The notes under the pieces: model-generated
The model's database searches: none
The model's input: the letters and a program-made list of their open reading frames with translations, nothing else
Told to the model about the DNA's origin: nothing
Position numbers and translations under genes: made by a program
DNA from: Nocardioides sp.
GTDB lineage: Bacteria > Actinomycetota > Actinomycetes > Propionibacteriales > Nocardioidaceae
Length of the DNA stretch: 62,611 nt
Assembly (NCBI GenBank): GCA_030698375.1
Contig: JAUYLL010000019.1
Location: 1-62,611, forward strand
Reading direction: 5' to 3'
Part shown: in pieces, positions 25,315 to 34,778 of the stretch
Position numbering within the stretch: position 1 is the first letter of the stretch
Layout of the letters: each line of letters begins with the position of its first letter

Positions 25315-25371
25315 ACCACTGGACCTGTGGACGACGTCCACGGGCCCCGATCCCCCGGCACCATCACCCGG

Positions 25372-26397
25372 ATGGACGGCCTCTTCATCCCCCGTTGCCC
25401 TTCTCCCCGCGGGCTCGTCACCCCCGTGCCGGTCGACCCGGACGGCTGGGCCGGGCCGACGCGCGGCCAGGCACGGGGTCCGTCCTGGCGGCGCGTGGGT
25501 CCGGGCGGCTACGTCCCCAGCACCGTCGTCCGCACGGTCGAGCAGCGGATCCTCGAGGAGTGGCACAACCTGCCCGGCTCGGTCGTGACCGGGTGGGCGG
25601 CCTGCCGTCTGTGGGGAGCGGCCTACTGCGACGGCCTCGCTCCCGACGGGTCGGAGCGCCCGGTGCCGCTGTGGGTGCCGAAGGGACGGTCGGTGCGCCC
25701 CCGCCCTGGCCGGGTCGTCGTACGCCGGGCGGTCGACGCCGGTCTCGTCCACCGCGGGCGCATCGACGTCCTGGTCCCCGGGGCAGCCGCGGTCGAGGCG
25801 GCCGTCGAGGAGGTGCGCCGACGCGGGATCGCCGAGACCGTCGTCCTCCTCGACATGGTCGCCGCCGCCGGGGCCGCGCTGCCGGAGTGGATCAGCCAGG
25901 CGCTCGACCGGTCCCCCCTCCACCACCGCTCCTCGGTCCGCGCCGCCCTGGCTCGCTGCTCCGAGCGCAGCTGCTCACCGAACGAGACCCGGATGCGACT
26001 GGTCTGGGAGGACCTGTGCGGGCTGCCGGCGCCGTTGGTGAACCAGGAGGTGTTCACTCCCGAGGGCCGCTTCGTCGCTCGGGTGGACCTCCTCGACCCT
26101 GCGCTGGGCCTGGTCGGGGAGTACGACGGCGCGGCCCACCGCACCGCCCGACGGCACGCCCGCGACGTCGCGCGCGAGAGCGCCCTGCGGGACCTCGGTC
26201 TCGAGGTCGTGCGCGTGGTCGCGGGTGGTCTGACCTCCGCGACCGGCAGGGCGGCCGCAGCCACCCTCATCCGGCGTGGAGCAGCCCGGGCCAGGACGAC
26301 GGGCCCCGGCAGCTGGCGGCTCACCGGCACGGGACCTCGCTGGCAGAGCGCCTGCGAGGGGCTCCGCGAGCAGCTGGACCCCCGTTGTGGCACATGA
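25372..26397 (+). CDS. DUF559/Vsr-like PD-(D/E)XK nuclease-fold protein
   Basis: A 341-residue protein with a C-terminal DUF559-type domain (about 225-315). The strings RVDLLDP, LVGEYDGAAHR, ARDVARESALRDLGLEVVRV match the VSR-related endonuclease fold: Asp in VDL, Glu in GEYDG and the following basic helix. The N-terminal half has the winged-helix-like region seen in AbiEi-type antitoxin relatives (VRTVEQRILEEWHNLPGSVVTGWAACRLWG). ATG 25372 is preferred; 25 upstream codons only read the repeat. Its stop TGA lies within the right-hand palindrome. Host function is unknown; it may be an orphan selfish or defence-related nuclease. Confidence 0.75.
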   Translation: MDGLFIPRCPSPRGLVTPVPVDPDGWAGPTRGQARGPSWRRVGPGGYVPSTVVRTVEQRILEEWHNLPGSVVTGWAACRLWGAAYCDGLAPDGSERPVPLWVPKGRSVRPRPGRVVVRRAVDAGLVHRGRIDVLVPGAAAVEAAVEEVRRRGIAETVVLLDMVAAAGAALPEWISQALDRSPLHHRSSVRAALARCSERSCSPNETRMRLVWEDLCGLPAPLVNQEVFTPEGRFVARVDLLDPALGLVGEYDGAAHRTARRHARDVARESALRDLGLEVVRVVAGGLTSATGRAAAATLIRRGAARARTTGPGSWRLTGTGPRWQSACEGLREQLDPRCGT

Positions 26398-26440
26398 CGC
26401 ACGCGGATGGCGCCGCTCGGGGTGCGTGAGGTGCCACAAC
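26384..26440. repeat. Palindromic repeat, right copy, flanking a DUF559 nuclease gene
   Basis: A 57-bp hairpin-forming sequence with perfect 10-bp outer arms GTTGTGGCAC/GTGCCACAAC, inner ACGCAC/GTGCGT and a GGCGCC centre. It shares arm and centre sequences with the copy at 25251-25314, so the two bracket the nuclease gene as an approximately 1.2-kb unit. Confidence 0.78.
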
Positions 26441-26454
26441 CCCGGGGCTGGCCC

Positions 26455-27549
26455 TCAGCAGGTGGCGAAGAGGACCGGACCGCGGGTGATCTCGCTCATC
26501 ACGGGGTCCCCGACCGGCTCCAGCTCCAGGCGTACGACGGACCCCTCGACGCCGCCGTCGACGGTGAAGCGCTCGGGGAAGGTGCCCACCTTGCCGACCG
26601 CGTCGCCCCGGGCCAACTCGAGGCGGGCATCGAAGTCCCGTCGCGCACGGTCGGCGTCCTCGTAGCCCATCAACGCGCCGACGCTGCCGTCGGGGAAGGC
26701 CGCGATGAGCGCCGACGAGAGCGGGCCGACGCCGCCGGCCTCCTCGACGAGATTGTCGGCGACCTGCTGGTCGGGCGTGGCCGCCTGGGCCATCGCCAGG
26801 TCCTCGCAGACGAAGTCGCCGGGCCAGACCAGCGCGGCCAGCGGCTCGCGGTCGCCGACGACGTCGACCAGGTCGGCGAGGGATCCCTCCAGTGCATTGT
26901 CGGCGTCGTCGAGCAGCACGCCGGCCGCCTCGTCGAGCAGGCCCGCCGAGTCGCTGGTGAGCACCCACTCGTCGGTGACCAGCACGTGGAGCAGCAGCGC
27001 CGGCAGCGACGGCCCGGCCTGGGCCAGGACGGTCTCGTCGCCGGTCCAGATCTGCTGCGCACCCGCGCCGCCGGAGGGCTCGACGTACCCCAGCTCCGCC
27101 AGGGCGTCCTCGATGGGCTCCGCGGAGGCGTCGTCGGGCAGCCGCGTCGCCGTCACCGCGCCCTGGCTCCCCTGCGCGAGCACCTCGCTCTGGGCGTCGA
27201 GCGCGGAGAACCCGTAGACCTCCGCCAGGGTCGCCGTCGTGTCCCACAGGCCCGAGGTGCTGACGAGGTCGGCCTCGAAGGCGCGGTCGAGGAACTCGGC
27301 GACGTCGCCGGCGTCGGAGTCGGGCCCGATGCCCTCGCCCACCTCGGCGCGGACGCCGGTCCAGTCGATGTAGCTGACCCGCAGCGAGCCCTCGGGAAGG
27401 ATCGCGAGCGAGCGGGTGAAGCGCGTGTCGGGCCCCCCGACGACGCCGATCGCGCGCAGGCCGGCGACCACGAGGATCGCGACGAGCGCGAGGGCGAGCA
27501 GACCGCCCACGGCCGCCAGGCCGAGCACGACCGGTCGGGACCTGGTCAT
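26455..27549 (-). CDS. Single-pass membrane protein of unknown function
   Basis: I do not recognise this 364-residue family. Residues 7-36 form one membrane helix after a short basic N-terminus, and the rest is predicted to lie outside the cell and is acidic. Sequence such as TRSLAILPEGSLRVSYIDWTG, and Asp/Glu-rich helical stretches (LLDEAAGVLLDDADNALEGS), suggest a large extracytoplasmic alpha-beta domain. There is no lipobox and no catalytic motif. It is divergent from mutT1 with 63 bases between start codons, and its end is 14 bases from the palindromic repeat. Confidence 0.7.
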   Translation of the reverse strand: MTRSRPVVLGLAAVGGLLALALVAILVVAGLRAIGVVGGPDTRFTRSLAILPEGSLRVSYIDWTGVRAEVGEGIGPDSDAGDVAEFLDRAFEADLVSTSGLWDTTATLAEVYGFSALDAQSEVLAQGSQGAVTATRLPDDASAEPIEDALAELGYVEPSGGAGAQQIWTGDETVLAQAGPSLPALLLHVLVTDEWVLTSDSAGLLDEAAGVLLDDADNALEGSLADLVDVVGDREPLAALVWPGDFVCEDLAMAQAATPDQQVADNLVEEAGGVGPLSSALIAAFPDGSVGALMGYEDADRARRDFDARLELARGDAVGKVGTFPERFTVDGGVEGSVVRLELEPVGDPVMSEITRGPVLFATC

Positions 27550-27612
27550 CCGTTCGCCTCCTCTTCCCACCCGCTCTCCCCGGGACGGCCGGGGCCCTGT
27601 GACACTAGCCGC

Positions 27613-28527
27613 ATGTCTCCCGCCCCCGGGACGCCCGCCGAGGACCGCCCGGTCGTCGCGGCCGGCGCCGTGGTCTCGACCTCCCGCCAGCGCGTCCTCC
27701 TGGTGCACCGCCCGAAGTACGACGACTGGTCGTTCCCCAAGGGCAAGGTCGATCCCGGGGAGCACGTCACCGCGACCGCGGTCCGGGAGGTCGCCGAGGA
27801 GACCGGGCTGGACGTGCGCCTCGGGGTGCCGCTGCCCCAGCAGCACTACACGACCGGGGACGGCAGCCTCGCCCGCCCGAAGGTGGTCCACTACTGGGCC
27901 GCGCGCGTGGTTGGCTCCGACGACGTGTCGGCGTACCGGCCCAACGCGGAGATCGACCAGGTCGCCTGGGTGCCCTACGCCGAGGCCCTCGACCTGCTCA
28001 CCTACGAGCACGACCGCGGCCTGCTCGAGCAGTGGCACGGCGTACGCAAGCCGACCCGCACCCTGGTCGTCCTGCGGCACGCCAAGGCCGCACGCAGGCG
28101 CGACTGGACCGGCGACGACCGGCTCCGCCCGCTGGAGGACCGCGGCAACCTCGAGTCCGAGGAGCTGGTCCCCGTGCTCGCGGCGTACGGCGTCGCCGCG
28201 GTGACGACCTCGCCGAACACCCGCTGCACGTCCACCGTGGCCCCCTTCGCCGCGGCCACCGGGTGCGCCGTCGACATCGACGACGCGCTGAGCGAGGAGG
28301 GCGCCACGACCGCCGGGGTCGCCGCCGCGGTCGAGCGGCTGCTCAACCACCCCGCCGAGCACACCCTGCTGTGCAGTCACCGGCCGGTCCTGCCGCGGGT
28401 GCTGCGGGTCCTCGAGCAGCCCTACGAGCGGCTGGAGCCCGCCGGGATGCTGGTGGTCCACCACCGCACCACCAGCCACGGCGTACGCCGGGTGGTCGCC
28501 GTGGAGCACCACACCCCGCGCCGCTGA
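27613..28527 (+). CDS. mutT1: MutT1-like Nudix hydrolase fused to a histidine phosphatase domain
   Basis: A 304-residue two-domain protein. Residues 12-140 form a Nudix domain with the box GKVDPGEHVTATAVREVAEETG (parts of 44-65), and residues 148-304 a histidine-phosphatase domain starting LVVLRHAKA (His156). This matches mycobacterial MutT1, which hydrolyses 8-oxo-GTP/dGTP and diadenosine polyphosphates. Adjacency to ppk is also seen in M. tuberculosis. A cytosolic nucleotide-sanitation role is expected. The ATG follows a short leader without a strong ribosome site. Confidence 0.92.
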   Translation: MSPAPGTPAEDRPVVAAGAVVSTSRQRVLLVHRPKYDDWSFPKGKVDPGEHVTATAVREVAEETGLDVRLGVPLPQQHYTTGDGSLARPKVVHYWAARVVGSDDVSAYRPNAEIDQVAWVPYAEALDLLTYEHDRGLLEQWHGVRKPTRTLVVLRHAKAARRRDWTGDDRLRPLEDRGNLESEELVPVLAAYGVAAVTTSPNTRCTSTVAPFAAATGCAVDIDDALSEEGATTAGVAAAVERLLNHPAEHTLLCSHRPVLPRVLRVLEQPYERLEPAGMLVVHHRTTSHGVRRVVAVEHHTPRR

Positions 28528-28608
28528 CCCTGCTCGACGGGCCCGGTGTGGCACCGGTCACCGTCTCGGCGCCCGGAGTGCCCGAGTCGCGGGTACCCGC
28601 CCGGCCCT

Positions 28609-28630
28609 GTTCACCCCCCGTTCACCGACG
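28609..28630 (+). promoter_or_regulatory. PHO box upstream of pstS
   Basis: Two exact direct units GTTCACCCCCC and GTTCACCGACG, each 11 bases, lie 72 bases before the pstS start. This is the canonical Streptomyces-type PhoP-binding repeat and implies induction by phosphate starvation. Confidence 0.82.
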
Positions 28631-28701
28631 CCGGCCCGGCGCGTCACCTCGCTTCCTTACGTTCGCAGAAGTCATCCACACCAGTCACAGGAGAACTCGA
28701 A

Positions 28702-29817
28702 GTGAAGCGCACCTCTCGCCGCCGGCTCGCCACTCCCGGCCTGGCCGCCCTGGCACTCACGCTCACCCTGTCCGCCTGCTCCGCCAGCAACGAGGGATCC
28801 ACCGGCGACAACGCCGCTCCTGAGATCGAGGGGCTCTCCGGGACCGTCAACGGCACGGGCGCCAGCTCGCAGGAGGCCGCGATGGGCGCCTGGCGCGCCG
28901 GCTTCCAGTCCGCCAACTCCGGCGTCACGGTCAACTACGACCCGGTCGGCTCCGGCGGCGGCCGCGAGCAGTTCCTCTCCGGCGGCGTGGCCTTCGCCGG
29001 CACCGACGCCTACCTCGACGAGGAGGAGGGGGAGGTCACGAAGGCGAGCGAACGCTGCGGCGGCGACGCGATCGAGATCCCGAACTACGTCAGCCCGATC
29101 GCGGTCGTCTTCAACATCGACGGCGTCGACGAGCTCCGGCTCGACGCACCGACCCTGGCGGGCATCTTCACCGGCGACATCTCCCGCTGGGACGACCCGG
29201 CGATCGCCGGGACCAACCCCGACGCCGACCTCCCGGACGGCAACATCACCGCGGTCCACCGCGCCGACGACTCGGGCACCACCGACAACTTCACCGCCTA
29301 CCTCGAGGCCGCTGCGCCCGACGTGTGGACCCACGGCGAGGTCGGCGAGTGGCCGATCAACCACGGCGAGGCGGCTCCGCAGAACTCGGGCGTCGTCTCG
29401 GCGGTCACCAACGGCTCGAACACCATCGGCTACGCCGACGCCAGCCAGGCCCGCGAGCTCGACATCGCCACCATCAAGGTCGGCGAGGACTTCGTCGACC
29501 CCTCGGCGGAGGCGGCTGCCCGCGTCCTCGAGGTCTCGCCGCGGGTCGAGGGCCGGGCCGAGAGCTCGATGGTCTTCGAGCTCGACCGCGCCACCGAGGA
29601 GTCCGGTACCTATCCGATCGTGCTGACCTCCTACCTGCTCGCCTGCCCCACCTACGCGGACGAGCAGACCGCCGGGCTGGTCAAGGGCTTCCTGAGCTAC
29701 ATCGTCAGCGACGAGGGCCAGCAGGCCGCAGCCGACGCCGCCGGCTCCGCGCCGCTCTCGGACGCCCTCCAGGGGGAGGCGCAGGGCCTCATCGACACGA
29801 TCTCGGCAGCCGGCTGA
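28702..29817 (+). CDS. pstS: Phosphate-binding lipoprotein PstS
   Basis: A 371-residue periplasmic-type binding protein anchored as a lipoprotein: signal sequence and lipobox LSAC (Cys about residue 27). Phosphate-contact regions include NGTGASSQEAAM, DPVGSGGGREQF, FAGTDAYL and HRADDSGTTDNF. It delivers phosphate to PstCA. The start is a GTG with an AGGAGAA site. A hairpin at 29841-29875 separates it from pstCAB, which allows more binding protein than permease. Confidence 0.96.
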   Translation: MKRTSRRRLATPGLAALALTLTLSACSASNEGSTGDNAAPEIEGLSGTVNGTGASSQEAAMGAWRAGFQSANSGVTVNYDPVGSGGGREQFLSGGVAFAGTDAYLDEEEGEVTKASERCGGDAIEIPNYVSPIAVVFNIDGVDELRLDAPTLAGIFTGDISRWDDPAIAGTNPDADLPDGNITAVHRADDSGTTDNFTAYLEAAAPDVWTHGEVGEWPINHGEAAPQNSGVVSAVTNGSNTIGYADASQARELDIATIKVGEDFVDPSAEAAARVLEVSPRVEGRAESSMVFELDRATEESGTYPIVLTSYLLACPTYADEQTAGLVKGFLSYIVSDEGQQAAADAAGSAPLSDALQGEAQGLIDTISAAG

Positions 29818-29840
29818 GCCTCGTAGCCGGCACCCGACGG

Positions 29841-29875
29841 GTCCGCGTCGCCACGCACGCCGTGGCGCCGCGGAC
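29841..29875 (+). terminator. Intra-operon hairpin between pstS and pstC
   Basis: GTCCGC pairs with GCGGAC and CGCCACG with CGTGGCG around the loop CACGC, with one 2-base mismatch. It lies 23 bases after the pstS stop and is a likely attenuating terminator. Confidence 0.65.
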
Positions 29876-30004
29876 CTTCGTCGGTGTCTGGACTAGGTCC
29901 CACGGGGCCGAACCAGGCACGATGTTCTCCGCCAGCACAACCCGCAGAGCACCCAACCCCGATCAGCACCTGTACCGCGTACCCGACCAGAGGAGCAGCC
30001 CCCG

Positions 30005-30949
30005 GTGAGCGCACCGACCACGGCCGCCTGGCCCACGCCGCCGAAGAAGAGGCGCATGGGCGACCTGCTGTTCGCAGGGGCCACCCGCACCGCTGCCTCG
30101 ATCATCCTGGTCGCCCTCGCCGGGGTGGCCATCTTCCTCACCGTCGAGGGCCTGCCCGGCCTCACGGCACCCCCCGAGCGGATGGGTGGCGAGGCCACCT
30201 TCCTCGCCTACGTCTGGCCCCTGGTCTTCGGCACCCTGCTGGCGGCCTTCATCGCGCTGCTGATCGCCACGCCGCTGTCCATCGGCGTCGCACTGGTGAT
30301 CTCGCACTACTCACCACGACGTCTGGCCAAGCCGATCGGCTACCTCGTCGATCTGCTCGCCGCCGTGCCGAGCGTCGTCTACGGCCTGTGGGGCATCGCG
30401 TTCGTCGGCCCCGCCCTGGTGCCGGTCTACCGCTGGCTGGAGGAGAACCTCGGCTTCCTGCCGTTCTTCTCCGGCCCCGCCTCCGGAACCGGCCGCACCA
30501 TCCTCACCGCGGGCATCGTGCTGGCCATCATGGCGCTGCCGATCATCACCGCCATCTGCCGCGAGATCTTCGCCCAGACCCCCACGCTCCACCAGGAGGC
30601 GGCGTTGGCACTCGGCGCGACCCGCTTCGAGATGGTGCGGATGGCGGTCATCCCCTACTCGAAGTCCGGCATCGTCTCCGCGGTCATGCTTGGCCTCGGC
30701 CGGGCCCTCGGCGAGACGATGGCGGTCGCCCTGGTCCTCTCGGCCACCCGCATCGTCACCTGGGACGTCATCGCCAGCACCTCGCCGAGCACGATCGCGG
30801 CCAACATCGTCCTCGGCTTCCCCGAGGCCACCGGCCTGGGCGTCAACGTCCTGATCGCCACCGGCCTGGTGCTGTTCGTCATCACCTTCGCCGTCAACTT
30901 CACCGCGCGCCTCATCGTGGCCCGCAGCGAGAAGGGACTGGTCCGATGA
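30005..30949 (+). CDS. pstC: Phosphate ABC transporter permease PstC
   Basis: A 314-residue inner-membrane permease with six helices. The EAA loop reads [20 protein letters not shown] (about 198-218), the contact site for Pst[15 protein letters not shown] is the usual PstC string. The GTG start sits within a CCCCGGTGAG context after an AGGAGCAG ribosome site. It is coupled to pstA through ATGA. Confidence 0.95.
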   Translation: MSAPTTAAWPTPPKKRRMGDLLFAGATRTAASIILVALAGVAIFLTVEGLPGLTAPPERMGGEATFLAYVWPLVFGTLLAAFIALLIATPLSIGVALVISHYSPRRLAKPIGYLVDLLAAVPSVVYGLWGIAFVGPALVPVYRWLEENLGFLPFFSGPASGTGRTILTAGIVLAIMALPIITAICREIFAQTPTLHQEAALALGATRFEMVRMAVIPYSKSGIVSAVMLGLGRALGETMAVALVLSATRIVTWDVIASTSPSTIAANIVLGFPEATGLGVNVLIATGLVLFVITFAVNFTARLIVARSEKGLVR

Positions 30950-32019
30950 GCACCGCAACCGACACCCGGCCCACCGACCGGGCGCTGCTCCCCCTCACCG
31001 GGGCGAAGCTGCCGCGCTGGGCCCCCGCGCTGGTCCTCGCGCTCGCCGCGGCTACCGCCGGTCTGCTGGCCCTCACCCTCGGCTGGGGCCCCGTCGGGAC
31101 CGCCTTCGTCGCGGTGCTGCTCTTCGGACTCGCCCTGCCCGCCTGGTCGCTCGCGGTCGAGAACCGCCGAGCCGCCACCGACCGGTTCGTCACCAGCCTG
31201 GTCTGGGGCGCCTTCCTCCTGGCGCTCATCCCGCTGGTCTCGCTGACCTGGACGGTCGTGAGCAACGGCGCCCCGGCGTTCTCCGCGGAGTTCTTCACGT
31301 TCTCCATGCGCAACGTGGTCGGCGAGGGCGGCGGCATCTACCACGCCATCATCGGCACCCTCATCATCACCGGCATCGCCGCGCTGATGTCGGTCCCGAT
31401 CGGCCTGATGACCGCGATCTACCTGGTCGAGTACGGCGCCGGGAAGCGGGTCGCGCGCAGCATCAACTTCCTCGTCGACGTGATGACCGGCATCCCCTCC
31501 ATCGTCGCCGGGCTCTTCGCCTACGCCCTGTTCCTCATCTTCTTCGGCCCCGGGGTGCGGATGGGCTTCGCCGGGTCGGTCGCGCTCTCGGTGCTGATGG
31601 TCCCGGTCGTGGTGCGCTCCTGCGAGGAGATGCTCAAGCTCGTGCCCAACGACCTGCGGGAGGCGTCGTACGCGCTCGGGGTGCCGAAATGGCGCACCAT
31701 CGTCAAGGTGGTGCTGCCGACCGCGATGGCCGGCATCATCACCGGCGTCATGCTGGCGGTCGCCCGGGTGGCCGGCGAGACCGCGCCGCTGCTGATCATC
31801 GCCGGGGCCACGGACTCGGTGAACTTCAACCCGTTCGACGAGCGCATGATGACCCTGCCGGTCTTCGCCTACTACTCCTACACCCAGCCCGGTGTGCCTC
31901 CCGGCCCCGGTCTCGAGCGGGCGTGGGGCGCGGCCCTGATTCTCATCATCATCGTGATGGCGCTCAACCTTCTTGGCCGTGCCCTCGGCCACCTGTTCGC
32001 CCCCAAGACCGGTCGCTGA
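30946..32019 (+). CDS. pstA: Phosphate ABC transporter permease PstA
   Basis: A 357-residue partner of PstC. Two or three extra N-terminal hydrophobic segments (about 22-95) precede the six-helix core, a common extension in Actinobacteria. Core signatures are [19 protein letters not shown] and the EAA loop [21 protein letters not shown]. It overlaps pstC by 4 bp and is followed 26 bases later by pstB. Confidence 0.95.
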   Translation: MSTATDTRPTDRALLPLTGAKLPRWAPALVLALAAATAGLLALTLGWGPVGTAFVAVLLFGLALPAWSLAVENRRAATDRFVTSLVWGAFLLALIPLVSLTWTVVSNGAPAFSAEFFTFSMRNVVGEGGGIYHAIIGTLIITGIAALMSVPIGLMTAIYLVEYGAGKRVARSINFLVDVMTGIPSIVAGLFAYALFLIFFGPGVRMGFAGSVALSVLMVPVVVRSCEEMLKLVPNDLREASYALGVPKWRTIVKVVLPTAMAGIITGVMLAVARVAGETAPLLIIAGATDSVNFNPFDERMMTLPVFAYYSYTQPGVPPGPGLERAWGAALILIIIVMALNLLGRALGHLFAPKTGR

Positions 32020-32045
32020 CCCGACCGAACGAGGAGACCCCCGTC

Positions 32046-32825
32046 ATGGCCAAGAGCATCGATGTCTCGGACCTGGACATCTACTACGGCGACTTCAAGG
32101 CCGTCGAGGACGTCACGATGACCATCCCCGCCCGGTCCGTCACCGCCTTCATCGGCCCCTCGGGCTGCGGGAAGTCGACCCTCCTGCGGTCGCTGAACCG
32201 CATGCACGAGGTGATCCCCGGCGCACGGGTCGAGGGCAAGGTCGTCATCGGCGGCCAGTCCCTCTACGACGCCGACGTCGACCCGGTGGAGGTACGCCGG
32301 CAGGTCGGCATGGTCTTCCAGCGCCCCAACCCGTTCCCGACCATGTCGATCTACGGGAACGTGTTGGCCGGCAACCGGCTCAACTCCCGGCGGATGAAGA
32401 GGTCCGAGGCCGACGACATCGTCGAGCGGGCACTCCGGGGCGCCAACCTCTGGACCGAGGTCAAGGACCGGCTGACCAAGCCCGGTGCGGGCCTCTCCGG
32501 TGGTCAGCAGCAGCGGCTGTGCATCGCCCGCGCCATCGCGGTCGAGCCCCAGGTCCTGCTCATGGACGAGCCCTGCTCGGCACTCGACCCGATCTCGACC
32601 TCGGCGATCGAGGACCTGATCCACGAGCTGAAGTCCGAGTACACGATCGTGATCGTCACCCACAACATGCAGCAGGCCGCCCGGGTCTCCGAGGACACCG
32701 CGTTCTTCAACCTCGCCGGCGCCGGTCTGCCCGGTCGCCTGGTGGAGATGGACTCCACGAAGAAGATCTTCTCAGTCCCGGAGGACCCTTCCACGGAGGC
32801 CTACATCTCCGGTCGCTTCGGCTGA
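32046..32825 (+). CDS. pstB: Phosphate ABC transporter ATPase PstB
   Basis: A 259-residue ATPase with Walker [10 protein letters not shown] (about 38-46), Q-loop VFQRPNPFP, signature LSGGQQQR and Walker [13 protein letters not shown]. It powers phosphate uptake by PstSCA. A GAGGAG ribosome site precedes the ATG. The stop is 3 bases from the stop of the convergent arsR gene, so no obvious terminator separates the phosphate and arsenic regions. Confidence 0.96.
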   Translation: MAKSIDVSDLDIYYGDFKAVEDVTMTIPARSVTAFIGPSGCGKSTLLRSLNRMHEVIPGARVEGKVVIGGQSLYDADVDPVEVRRQVGMVFQRPNPFPTMSIYGNVLAGNRLNSRRMKRSEADDIVERALRGANLWTEVKDRLTKPGAGLSGGQQQRLCIARAIAVEPQVLLMDEPCSALDPISTSAIEDLIHELKSEYTIVIVTHNMQQAARVSEDTAFFNLAGAGLPGRLVEMDSTKKIFSVPEDPSTEAYISGRFG

Positions 32826-32828
32826 TCC

Positions 32829-33179
32829 TCAGCAGGGAGCCCGCCGTACGCCGGCCGCACCGGCCGCACGCACGGACACGGAGGTCAGGTGCTCCACCAG
32901 CGCGGCGAGGCCCTCGGGGCGGAGCCGGTGCCAGGTGTAGCGGCCGACCTGCTCGGAGGTGACCAGGCCGGCCTCGCGCAGCACGCGGAGGTGGTTGGAG
33001 ACGTTGGTCTGCCGGGCGCCCGTCCCGTCGACGAGGTGACAGGTGCACAGCTCCTCGTCGGCGAGCATCACGACGATCTGCGCGCGCAGCGGGTCGGCGA
33101 GCGCGCGGGCCAGGTCGGCGACGTGCGCCGCCGGCAGGGGACTGCTCGCGATCGAGTCAGTGTTCGCTGATGTCATCAT
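32829..33179 (-). CDS. arsR: ArsR-family arsenic-responsive repressor (first copy)
   Basis: A 116-residue SmtB/ArsR repressor. The metal-binding box ELCTCHLV places Cys45 and Cys47 at the start of the recognition helix, followed by ARQTNVSNHLRVLREAGLVTSEQVGRYTWHRL (recognition helix and wing, parts of 55-90). A C-terminal Cys116 could be a third thiolate. It is divergent from acr3 across a 22-base gap holding its operator. Either of two adjacent ATG codons may start it. Confidence 0.92.
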   Translation of the reverse strand: MMTSANTDSIASSPLPAAHVADLARALADPLRAQIVVMLADEELCTCHLVDGTGARQTNVSNHLRVLREAGLVTSEQVGRYTWHRLRPEGLAALVEHLTSVSVRAAGAAGVRRAPC

Positions 33180-33197
33180 CTGCTGATACGTTAGCAG
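33180..33197. promoter_or_regulatory. ArsR operator between arsR and acr3
   Basis: CTGCT-GA-TACG-TT-AGCAG: inverted 5-base arms with an A/T pair at symmetric inner positions fill nearly the whole intergenic gap. This is suited to repressing both divergent genes. Confidence 0.65.
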
Positions 33198-33201
33198 CAC
33201 C

Positions 33202-34353
33202 ATGACCACACCGCACCCTCCGCCGCCCCCCGCCGCCCTCGCGGACCCCACCGACCCCGCCGAGGCCCACGTCGTCGAGAGGCTCTCCACCCTCGACCGC
33301 TTCCTGCCCGTCTGGATCGGCCTGGCGATGGTCCTCGGACTGCTGGCCGGACGCTACGTCCCCGGCCTCGACGAGGCGCTCGGTGCCGTGGAGGTCGGCT
33401 CGATCTCGCTGCCGATCGCGATCGGTCTGCTGCTGATGATGTACCCGGTGCTGGCGAAGGTCCGCTACGACCAGCTCGGCACGGTGACCGGCGACCGCCG
33501 GCTGATCGCCCTCTCCCTCGCACTGAACTGGATCCTCGGACCGGCGCTGATGTTCGTCCTCGCCTGGACCTTCCTCGCCGACCTGCCCGAGTTCCGCACC
33601 GGCCTGATCATCGTCGGGCTCGCCCGCTGCATCGCGATGGTGATCATCTGGAACGACCTCGCCTGCGGCGACCGCGAGGCCGCGGCCGTCCTGGTCGCGC
33701 TGAACTCGGTCTTCCAGGTCGTCGCGTTCGGCTTCCTCGGCTGGTTCTACCTCGACCTGCTCCCCGGCTGGCTCGGCCTCGACAGCACCGGCCTGGAGGT
33801 CTCGCCATGGCTGATCGTCGGCAGCGTGCTGGTCTTCCTCGGCATCCCGCTGGCCGCCGGCTACCTCACCCGCCGCGTGGGCGAGGCCCGCCGTGGCCGT
33901 GAGTGGTACGAGTCCCGCTTCCTGCCGCGCATCGGCCCCGTCGCGCTCTACGGCCTGCTGTTCACCATCACCCTGCTCTTCGCGCTGCAGGGCGACGCGA
34001 TCACCTCCCAGCCGCTCGACGTGGCCCGCATCGCGGTGCCCCTGTTCATCTACTTCGTGGTCATGTGGGTCGGGTCGATGCTCATCGCCCGCGCCATCGG
34101 CATGGGGTACGCCCGCTCCACCACGCTCGCCTTCACCGCGTCCGGCAACAACTTCGAGCTCGCCATCGCGGTCGCGATCGCGGTCTTCGGCGTCACCAGC
34201 GGCGAGGCGCTCGCCGGCGTCGTCGGTCCGCTCATCGAGGTCCCGGTCCTCGTCGGCCTCGTCTACGTCAGCCTCTGGGCCCGCAAGTTCTTCCCCGACA
34301 CCGCCGAGGCGGCGCGCGTCTCCGCCACCACCATCGAAGGAACCCCACGATGA
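33202..34353 (+). CDS. acr3: ACR3-family arsenite efflux permease
   Basis: A 383-residue, ten-helix carrier that expels As(OH)3 in exchange for protons. The family-defining LARCIAMVIIWNDLACGD in TM4 contains the essential Cys, and TASGNNFELAIAVAIAVFG in TM9 is equally characteristic. It heads the acr3-arsC-arsO operon, each junction a 4-bp overlap. A Pro-rich cytosolic N-terminus of ~25 residues precedes TM1. Confidence 0.96.
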   Translation: MTTPHPPPPPAALADPTDPAEAHVVERLSTLDRFLPVWIGLAMVLGLLAGRYVPGLDEALGAVEVGSISLPIAIGLLLMMYPVLAKVRYDQLGTVTGDRRLIALSLALNWILGPALMFVLAWTFLADLPEFRTGLIIVGLARCIAMVIIWNDLACGDREAAAVLVALNSVFQVVAFGFLGWFYLDLLPGWLGLDSTGLEVSPWLIVGSVLVFLGIPLAAGYLTRRVGEARRGREWYESRFLPRIGPVALYGLLFTITLLFALQGDAITSQPLDVARIAVPLFIYFVVMWVGSMLIARAIGMGYARSTTLAFTASGNNFELAIAVAIAVFGVTSGEALAGVVGPLIEVPVLVGLVYVSLWARKFFPDTAEAARVSATTIEGTPR

Positions 34354-34778
34354 CCGAGACCCCCGACCGTCCCAGCGTCCTGTTCGTCTGTGTCCACAAC
34401 GCCGGTCGTTCCCAGATGGCAGCGGCCTACCTCGCCCGGCTCTCCGGCGGCGCCGTGGAGGTCCGCTCGGCCGGGTCCGCGCCGAAGGACGAGGTGAACC
34501 CCGTCGCCGTCGCGGCGATGGCCGAGGAGGGCATCGACATGGCTGCCGAGCAGCCGAAGCTCCTCACCACGGAGGCCGTGCGCGACTCCGACGTCGTCAT
34601 CACGATGGGCTGCGGCGACGCCTGCCCGATCTTCCCCGGCAAGCGCTACGAGGACTGGGAGCTCGACGACCCGGCCGGCCAGGGCATCGAGTCCGTCCGG
34701 CCGATCCGCGACGACATCAAGGCACGCATCGTCGGCTTGCTGGAGTCCCTCGACGTGCCGGTGCAGCAGCTCGCGTGA
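34350..34778 (+). CDS. arsC: Arsenate reductase (LMW-phosphatase type)
   Basis: A 142-residue enzyme that reduces arsenate to arsenite for export by ACR3. The P-loop CVHNAGRS has catalytic Cys14 and Arg20. A later MGCGDACPIFPGKRYEDW supplies the redox cysteines, and DDPAGQG the general acid. The actinobacterial electron donor is likely mycothiol/mycoredoxin or thioredoxin; the first would fit the mshD gene present. It is coupled by ATGA to acr3. Confidence 0.95.
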   Translation: MTETPDRPSVLFVCVHNAGRSQMAAAYLARLSGGAVEVRSAGSAPKDEVNPVAVAAMAEEGIDMAAEQPKLLTTEAVRDSDVVITMGCGDACPIFPGKRYEDWELDDPAGQGIESVRPIRDDIKARIVGLLESLDVPVQQLA

